Of a DNA stretch of 64,000 nucleotides, positions 56,511 to 64,000 are shown one piece after another. The stretch is from Rhyzopertha dominica (lineage: Eukaryota > Arthropoda > Insecta > Coleoptera > Bostrichidae): assembly GCA_025024175.1 (NCBI GenBank), contig QCXZ01000137.1, forward strand, positions 81,406,680-81,470,679, in the 5' to 3' direction. The notes under the pieces are model-generated. The model did no database searches, had not been told where the DNA came from, and saw only the letters and a program-made list of their open reading frames with translations. Numbering within the stretch: the first letter of the stretch is position 1; each line of letters opens with the position of its first letter. A program made the position numbers and the translations under genes.

Positions 56511-57780
56511 GGCTAAATGTAAGCATATAATGTAGGTATGACTGAATAAGTAAAAAATATTGCACTTGGTACGCTTATATGCTGTAAAACTTTAAAATAG
56601 AAGTAAACACATATGATTTCAATACCGTTTATAGTAGGAGTAGAATAGTTCTGATTTCTTCTTATTTCCAAAAAAAAAATATAGAGGTAGAAACTACGTT
56701 TATGACCCTCCGGGTTAAAAGAAAATTTTAACTTGTGAAGAAACAGGGCAGAGGACGATTGCACACCGTGATCAAAAATTAGAAAGTATGGGCTGCCGCA
56801 TTGAAATTGGAATGTTTACCATTCATGGTTATAAAAATAGATACTACTGATTAAATTAGGGAAGAATAGGATTTAGTCATACATTAAAAGCTATTAGATG
56901 AGAAATATTTGGATACGGTCCACTCCGCTGCAAAACAGTGGAACCATTGTGAGCGGCTGTTCGTATAATGAGTCTCCTAGATTGTTGCTTGCAACTATAG
57001 TTGCTTTTTTTCCTGTAAAGGGCGCCACCGAATCTTTTTATACCTGAAAGATTCGGAAACCAAATTAGGAATAGGAAAAAGAGAACAATTTTATAGATTT
57101 TTAAACAATACAGAACAAATAAAAACCCTGTAGTATACACCTTTAACATAAGCTAAATGAAGATGATCCTTACAGAAGTGTGATGTTGATGGAGATGGCC
57201 AATGATTTATTTTTTTCTAAGGACGCCTAATTGGGCATGTAAAGACATAATTACCGCTACAAGTCTAGCAGAATTGCTCAATGGATGAAACCATAATATA
57301 GCTCTATACTTCGTAAATGGAAACGTAACAGCAGATATTTACTGGAACCTATATTACTGATTAAATTAAGTGTCTTAAGCCAAACCTTACGTACTGTTTA
57401 GAAGAACTAGTCCAAAAATACACTTAACTTTTAGCATGCAACAAATGAGAAAAGTAATACTATGACAATATTTAACATTCAAACCAGACGATGCTGAGGA
57501 AACATGAGTCGCTGTCTTTACACCTTTGCATACAATTTAGAAGAAGCGAAAATTGCCAGCGACAGATGCTATCATTCCAATGCCGTACCAACAAATTGTG
57601 GCCTTATCGAAGATAAATAAACACACGGTAAACATAAGCGTGGGTAGCATTACTGGAATACGTCTTGGGGTTAGATTACAACGTGTCGTGTTGGTATTTN
57701 TACGGCTTCCAAATTTGCTTAGCGCTCAGGGAAACCTGATGAAGGTGATAGTACTTTATCAGCTCCCAGTCAAATATACT
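56511..57780. other. AT-rich spacer with a short perfect hairpin
   Basis: CCGAATCTTT at 57028-57037 and AAAGATTCGG at 57047-57056 form a perfect 10-base stem with a 9-base loop. Purpose unknown. Frames at 56877-57149 (minus) and 57553-57816 (plus, with an N at 57700) have no recognised motif. Confidence 0.4.
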
Positions 57781-58320
57781 GACTGTCATGGAAATAAGAA
57801 TACTTCTTTTATGTGAATAACTTTAACCCGCTTGTTCACGACCACCATCATACTAGAAAGGTCTAATACGTCTGCACATTCTAATGCATTAGTAGATNAG
57901 AATTCGTAATACCACGGTTTGTCATTTTGAATGGAATTATTTAAACTCAGCCGACGAAAAGTGTCTAGAAGACTGGAAGAGCCCACAACTTCCCCGACCT
58001 TAGATAAAACCTGAATTTTTCAGCAATTGTCATCTAACTAAGGTAATGTTGCTTCATCATGGGCTTCTTGCTGGATTTTATTACGAATGAGGAAATTCTC
58101 AGTATCATGTCCCACAAAAGTCTTGTAGTTTTCAGCTCAATATCAGTATCCTTGATCAAAATAAATTTGTCAAATCTGACGTTTTTCAAAAGCAAGACAT
58201 ACCCTTTTTTTGCGCCGTGTTTATCAATCAGCAAATCATAGGTGATCTGATGAAATGAACGCCTGGTCTGAGATTCTGAATTTTGAATCATAAGATACAA
58301 CGTGGCTTTCACTTTTACTA
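57781..58320 (-). other. Weak coding-like relic, unrecognised
   Basis: Two minus-strand frames (58034-58312, then 57786-57986 after a gap with stops) have amino-acid composition closer to protein than most chance frames here, for example YDLLIDKHGAKKGYVLLL and SSLLDTFRRLSLNNSIQN. I cannot match either to a family. It may be a decayed host or transposon gene, or chance. Confidence 0.2.
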
Positions 58321-59019
58321 CTAAAGTCCATTTTTCTTTACGATAAAAGTAATTCGTTTAGTTACTTAGCCGCATTAATGTCACCAACGTTTTTTGATCA
58401 CAACAACGGATTAAATCTAGTTCCTAAATTATTTTCATAGAATAATGCAGTGAAGCTTATTGAACAAAGTATTTCTACACTATGTTATAGTTATACGCGA
58501 AAATCTTGGACGCTCGCTCTTTTCTTTAAAAGGAGAGAGCCATCTTATGCTTCCTTCTGTCGCGAAATATATTGCATGTTCCTCTACTGATTTAACTTCA
58601 TCTGTCAACTCTCGCTAACAAATCCTTCAACTGCCACGTGTTATTTCTACTATAGCAATAAACATCCAACCATATTCTGTCTTAATTACCTACCGCTACA
58701 ACGTTTAGCACTTAACGCGTTGTACAGTGTGAGATGGCCAATGATAGAGTTGTTACGGTGCAGCAATTGCAGCACAGCAATCAGTGCGAAATTAAATGGT
58801 GGTGCATTTTATTAGCGTTGCTTCAAGCTCCTGTCGCAGTAGCTAGTGAGGTGTGAAACTGCTTTATGCTTCGAGTCTGTTGTGAGGTGTCCAGATCTTC
58901 AGATTGGAATTGATACCCATTTAGGTGAGGCAATCGTTGTTCTCCAACCCCTTTCTTGTATTTAGTGATTTCGACTAACACGACAAAGTGCAGTTCCCTC
59001 CATTAGAGGTTTTGACAAA
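58321..59019. other. AT-rich spacer, nothing recognised
   Basis: No recognised gene or repeat. Confidence 0.4.
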
Positions 59020-59021
59020 TA

Positions 59022-60324
59022 CAGGATGTTTCAGGAATGATAATAACCCTGACGAAATTAAAAATGCAACCCAAAATACATATGCAGAGGTAACATTGAT
59101 AATTGTTCGTCGTCTTAAAAAATATATAAAACGTAGCGAGCTGTATAAATTCGTAAATTTTGACATAAACATAAATGTAATAACTTAATGTAATAAATGC
59201 TCAAAATGCTTGAATCGTGCTCAAAACGATCTTTTCTGGAGTGATGGATCCACATGCATCACGTATTTCATTTTCTAAATGTTCTACATTTTCAATTGGT
59301 GTTTGGTATACTTGCTCTTTTTCCATTCCCCACAGAAAAAAATCCAAAGGAGTAAGATCCGGGCTTCTCGGGCCTCTCCCTGTCCATCGGTTAGGCAAAA
59401 CCAAATCAAGATGATTTTGCACTATTCTATGATAATGCGCAGGTGCCCCATCTTGTTGGAACCATAGATCTTGTCTTACTTGTAAATTTACATTTTGAAG
59501 AAGTACCGGTAAAATGTTTCTTAAAAAAATTAGATAAGTATTGCCGTTTAAACTATCGCGAAAAAAAATAAGGCCCAACAATTTGATTCCTCAATATTTC
59601 ACACCGGACATTCGTCAAGTAGATAGTTTGAAAATGTCCGTCTTGAATCCAACGTGGATTTTCTTAACTTAACTCCACCATTATTAGATTATCTTGGTTA
59701 ATCTAAGAAGCAAATGTCATAAAATTTCACATTCAAATTTTGGTGTTCCCGAAAATAGTTACAAAATGCCAGTCTTTTAGGATAATCTGTCTCCTTTAAG
59801 GCCTGAACCAATTGCAAGTAATACGGATTAAATTGATTGCCTTTAATTTTCGGTGTACTGAAGATAGACTAATACCAGTTGTTCTTGAGACTACCCTTTG
59901 ACTAATCAGGTTTTCGTCAATCATTTCCAATAGTCTAATTTTATTGTTAGGGCTTGTTGCTGTTCTTTCTGTTGACTTTTTCAGTTGTGGCCAGTTTGTC
60001 TTTAAAGTTAATTCAAGTCTCTTGGAAATTGTATCGGCAGGAGCTCTTCTATGTGGAAAACGTTGTCTGTATAAAAGGGCAACGGTGGAAGCATTGTTCT
60101 TGCATTCACCATAAATCAAAATCATATCTGTTATTTTCATCATTTGAATACATTTTGACTTTTAATAAATACAGTGACAGTAACCATAGCGCATAGCCGT
60201 CATGGATTCCCAATTTATTTTTAAAATAATACCATTATCTAAAATAACCACATTGGCTGTGAGAATGTATTTTGGGTTGCATTTTTAATTTCGTCAGGGT
60301 CGTTATCATTCGTGAAACATCCTG
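59022..60324 (-). mobile_element. Mariner-like DD41D-type element, decayed
   Basis: TIRs of about 59 bases at 59022-59080 and 60266-60324 begin CAGGATGTTTC and share ACCCTGACGAAATTAAAAAT. Both ends abut TA (59020-59021 and 60325-60326). The 1303-base element encodes a minus-strand transposase with a large central loss. It belongs to the same broad group as the element at 51448 but is a distinct family by TIR and protein. Confidence 0.85.
59201..60143 (-). pseudogene. Mariner-like transposase, DD41D-type, internally damaged
   Basis: The N-terminal frame (60143-59796) starts MMKITDMILIYGECKNNAS and carries the helix-turn-helix part (RVVSRTTGISLSSVHRKL). The middle, with the first aspartate, is unreadable. 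The C-terminal frame (59581-59201) has SLNGNTYLIFLRNILPVLL, DLWFQQDGAPAHYHRIV (second D), NRWTGRGPRSPDLTPLDFFLW (third D). The spacing is 35 residues here because about six residues normally found between GRG and PRSPD are missing. The ancestral spacing was probably 41. Dead. Confidence 0.82.
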
Positions 60325-60326
60325 TA

Positions 60327-63300
60327 CACTCAAATAAAAAGAAAAAGTTACCAAATCAGAGTAAAGAGTTAGATGCTTGACAACCAAGGAATGGTTATTT
60401 TTTTTAAATTCAAACTTTAGTCTTGCAGAGTACCAATTTGACATAAATGTAGTTACATTTTAGAACAGATTTTCAAAATGTCCACCTATAGCTAAAATGT
60501 TTGTTGGAAATCGTGCTTCAACTAATTCAGAATGCAGGGTCTTGAGAAATTGGTTTTAGTGACAGCAAAATGGGGATTCTTTGCAATTATTCTTAAAAAA
60601 AAACAATTGCAATGCAAAACTGCAGAATGAGAAGGTAGCAAAGCTTGAGCACGTTGAATATTATATGTATATAATAAACGTTTTTTGGAATATTCCAAAC
60701 TGCTTTGTAGCTACCATTTACTTGGTGTATTTCTTTTTGGCACTCGTTTTCGGATTTTGTCGCTAATTTTAAGAAACTTGATTTAGCAACACTTTCAGTT
60801 TCTTGTAAACCAAGATATAGTTTAGTACGTGTCAGGACATGATAAACTGTTATCCAGATAACACTGGTTATACAAACAAGTATGTCTAGCGACTAGGACA
60901 TTACCATTCGCGAATCCATACAAAAAAATTCATTTCATTTCACCGCAATGAACGGTAGGAATCGTCAAAAAGTTAAAATTGAACAATTTTTATTAATTTT
61001 CAATACCTTTGACGCCACTAAGTCATGTAACACTCAGACCTATTTTTTTTAATTGTACCCTTTATTTGAAAATTAATCATTTTAACATTGACAATTTATA
61101 CCTGTGGGTATACAACATTTTCAACGTTTTTTGTTTGTTCTAGGTAAGGGGGATATATCTATTCATTACCATAGTAACAACATACCTATCTGGTTTAGGT
61201 AAGCCAATTTTGTACTTATAGTTAGTGTAAGTAAACAGTGTTGCTGATACATTTTTGTTTACCTACTCTTCAAACGGAATTATACTTCTAACTCAATCAA
61301 TCTTGAAGTTAAAAAAATTAATATAACATTTAGATATTTAGTATATTTATAAAGTAGGACATTTAGCCACAAGAGATGGTATTATTTTTATCCACGAGTT
61401 AATGACCTTTTTTCCCCTTTACACGACATTATAATAGTATATTAATATCCATTTTTACTATAAATGACAAACGCCGACGGACCGGCAGCAGTTTTTTTAT
61501 GTACGAATTCTATTTTGGAAGTGTGAAGAAACAGTTGTGTCTGTTAATTTGCACCGAACTTATGCCGTCTAGACAAACGTAAAGGCAGTAGTTGGCAAAG
61601 TTTCAGCAATTGGCGCATCCGTGTAATGGGATACAGTGTATTTAAAGATATTGGCATTGATGAAATAAAACGTTTATATATGTTTTCCAACTTAAAACAG
61701 GGTCAGAAAAGAACGGACCAATCACTTGGTCCTAAGAAGTCAGCCCCAGAAATTTAATGTTTAATGTTACTTTATCACTGAATCACTAAAATACGATAGT
61801 CTGAAGATTGTCTAATCGTTACTATTCAAAGTGTCCATGGTTTCACAAAAAATTACTCGATTTTGGAAATCTTGTATTAAAAGAACTCCAAGTTCTCGTC
61901 CATTTTGCTTCTTTTTTCTTGTACCTACGTAACGCTCCCTGTAGCTTGAAATCTATTATTCAATTTTTTCTATATAGCTTTTTTATTATTATTAATTATT
62001 TATTAACGAGTCATATTCATTTTGAAACTTGTAATATTTGCAATAAAATTGACTGTAACATAAAAGAAGCTCATTCAGTTTTTGTGTCCCAAAACTGAAA
62101 CGTTTTCTGAAATTTAGTTATTTAGCATTTCAAAACGTTGTTCACACAAATAAGGGCGTAACCATGAATGTAGCTAGGGGATGTATTTAACAAATGTTGA
62201 TAAGATTTGATGGAATTACCAAATACCTCTCTTGTGCTCATCAAAAACACAATGTTATGTTAAATTCTGTTGTAAGAATCGACATTTCTCCCGTCCTTTG
62301 GACAGGTAGAGAAGGACAACATCCGTATTTATTTATGGCAACCGCAAAAGAGGCAACTGCACTCTCAGGTAGCAAAGGTACATTTTGGAATCGTCGTGCG
62401 CTTTAAGGGAATATTAAAGCATGGTAAACTGAAATATCCATCAAATTTCTAACGTTTTCTAAAACAAGAAGCAGCCCATTAAAAAAATAATTTTCTCTTA
62501 ACATGCGTTACTGCTCTCTCAGGGCAGTCCATAATGATGCAATTTGTATGCCCAGAGAAGAGCCATCTTGGCGCACCGTGAATCAGTTATGATTGCATGT
62601 CCATTTTGGTCTCGTTACTTGAATGAATTGCATAGAAAGGGAAACCTACTCGTGGCACGGGCATTTGCCAACAGGCCATTTAGCAAGTCCACTAACCTGA
62701 CATCCCATTCTAAATAAGTCACGCTTATCTTTTGTCCGGCTAACGACAAAGTTGCTGATCGTAGACGGCCTGCTAACTAAATTTAGGTGTTGGTTTACAT
62801 GAAAACAATTGTCTTGGCATGGTCGTTTGGATTTAACCCGCACATAAAATTTACACTTTAGTAAAATTCTAAATTATCCGTTTTCCTATTGTCAGCAGTA
62901 CTACTATGAAATTTTTGGATTATACGTATACGAATTTAAATATAAGCACCTTGCACAGACGCATGGATGTATGAAAAGGTATTACATAAGTACTTGCTCT
63001 AAAAATTAAAAGTAAATATTTTTCTGTATGTATGCAGATTTCATTTTTTTTTATTTTTACGACGATTTGTTAGTTAAAAGAGACTGAATTTTCACGCGAA
63101 AATGTACGTACGTCATTCAGATATAACTGAGTTTTACTTCTTTTATAATGTTGCAGGGTACGTCTTTACTCCAAAATTGTTCCTTATTGCCTCTAATATT
63201 TTACAATACGGTAAATTCTGATATTAAGTCGAAATGAAAGTCTCTTCTAAAACGTACGAAGTACCTATTTGTCCTACAAGAACCATGAACGTACGTCTCA

Positions 63301-63336
63301 ATAATTTCTGCTCTATGTATCAATATTGGGCGCATT
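60327..63336. other. AT-rich spacer with a complex tract at about 62520-62840
   Basis: No gene was recognised in 3 kb. Short frames (61808-62098, 62194-62406, 62646-62843) have no motif. 62520-62840 is richer in GC and non-repetitive, similar in texture to the other candidate regulatory tracts. Confidence 0.35.
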
Positions 63337-64000
63337 ATAGTTGGGCCAAAAACTTTATCGCTCTTTAATCTGCCATTGAGTTGGGCCAGAAGGACGCGGA
63401 CGATGGATTATGAACCTCCCGCTGATAGTTATCGATAACGAATCCTTATCAGATCCTGCTACCTGATACTATTTAGAAAAGTAGGTAATTTAAACGCAAA
63501 CATTTTGTGCCTGTGGACCCAATAGATCACGAAACACAATTAAGATGGGTGGGACTTATTTGAAAAATGTAAAATATTATTGGACACTTGTCCATAATGT
63601 CCTAAATAATTTGTTAAAGAGGGTGGTTACCTGCTGAAATGAGTTTATAAATTCTGAAACGCAAGTCAAATTATACAGTTTTACTAAAATTTCTAGCGCA
63701 AATTCATACCGGCGAAATGGAAGTTGTATTCATGCAAAGTGAAAAAGGCAAAAAACTGTTGGTGGTGAATAACTACAAGTTTTGCATCGCAAACGTGCTG
63801 AAAAACGGAACTGTGCGTTGGAGGTGTACAAATAAAACATCGAAATGTCCCGCAAAAATCTACACGTCGGCTGGAAATGAGATCTTGCACTCCGAATTAT
63901 CTCACAATCACAAAGAAGACATAAACCTGCACAGGCAGATTGTCAACAACAGTGTGAAAAGGAAAGCTCTAGAAAATGTACACGAAAAACCTGCCAAATT
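63337..64000 (+). mobile_element. FLYWCH-MULE transposon, copy 2 (runs off the window)
   Basis: Starts ATAGTTGGGCCA at 63337 with the subterminal repeat GAGTTGGGCCA at 63378. From there it is a near-identical inverted match to 3175-2510 of copy 1, through the untranslated leader and into the transposase. The remainder lies outside the window. Confidence 0.86.
63717..64000 (+). CDS. MULE transposase, N-terminal part (partial)
   Basis: Begins MEVVFMQSEKGKK at the same ATG as copy 1. It contains the whole FLYWCH finger (VRWRCTNKTSKCPAK, then SELSHNHKED) and stays open to the window edge (ENVHEKPAK). It differs from copy 1 at only a few residues (LLVV for LLVL, ILHSE for ILDSE). Whether its catalytic core is intact cannot be seen here. 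The gene is cut by the window end. Confidence 0.85.
   Translation, partial: MEVVFMQSEKGKKLLVVNNYKFCIANVLKNGTVRWRCTNKTSKCPAKIYTSAGNEILHSELSHNHKEDINLHRQIVNNSVKRKALENVHEKPAK

Noticed and set aside
56877..57149. 90-codon minus-strand frame with a hydrophobic start as a membrane protein
   Set aside because: Low-complexity Phe/Leu composition from AT-rich DNA, with no start context and no motif.

Overview
The window looks like AT-rich nuclear DNA from an arthropod, most likely an insect and perhaps a beetle. It has no dense gene order and no operons or ribosome-binding sites. It carries animal-type transposons: FLYWCH-MULE, mariner-like DD41D, a Tc1/mariner relative with a very long D-to-E spacing, Penelope-like elements with GIY-YIG domains, and CR1/Jockey-type and RTE-like non-LTR retrotransposons. 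Scattered single N bases suggest a draft assembly. The beetle suggestion is inference only.

Layout. 1.0-3.2 kb: a FLYWCH-MULE copy on the minus strand; a near-identical copy starts at 63.3 kb on the plus strand and runs off the window. 4.4-7.3 kb: fragments of a Penelope-like reverse transcriptase (RT) and a Tc1/mariner transposase. 8.4-9.2 and 16.7-16.9 kb: an AT-rich inverted-repeat family full of ATGTTAT/ATAACAT units. 10.4-11.4 kb: a possible unrecognised exon and an RT fragment. 14.5-21.6 kb: three Penelope-like remnants. 23.4-25.7 kb: a structurally complete Tc1/mariner-superfamily element with 39-bp terminal inverted repeats (TIRs), TA target sites and about 82 residues between the second D and the E. 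27.8-29.6 kb: a young, bounded Penelope-like element with 153-bp inverted terminal arms and an exact 13-bp target duplication. 31-43 kb: a mariner-like relic, two non-LTR elements, a decayed transposase-like gene and a tRNA-like repeat. 43.6-48 kb: a hairpin made of Penelope-like ends, and an RTE-like relic.

The one good candidate for a host gene is a GC-rich promoter, 5' UTR and first coding exon at about 48.1-48.6 kb on the plus strand. It has a TATAAA, an ATG in GCCGCCATG context, 19 codons and a GTGAGT donor. The sequence downstream may be its first intron. It holds a foldback element, two mariner-like elements and a second long-spacing Tc1/mariner fragment. I do not recognise the protein from 19 residues.

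Several 250-450 bp tracts are richer in GC and less repetitive than the rest (about 6.4, 16, 19.2, 29.9, 35.6, 37.5, 45.3, 55.2 and 62.6 kb). Their texture resembles insect cis-regulatory DNA, but no conservation data are available, so these calls are weak. No CRISPR, rRNA or intact tRNA gene was seen.
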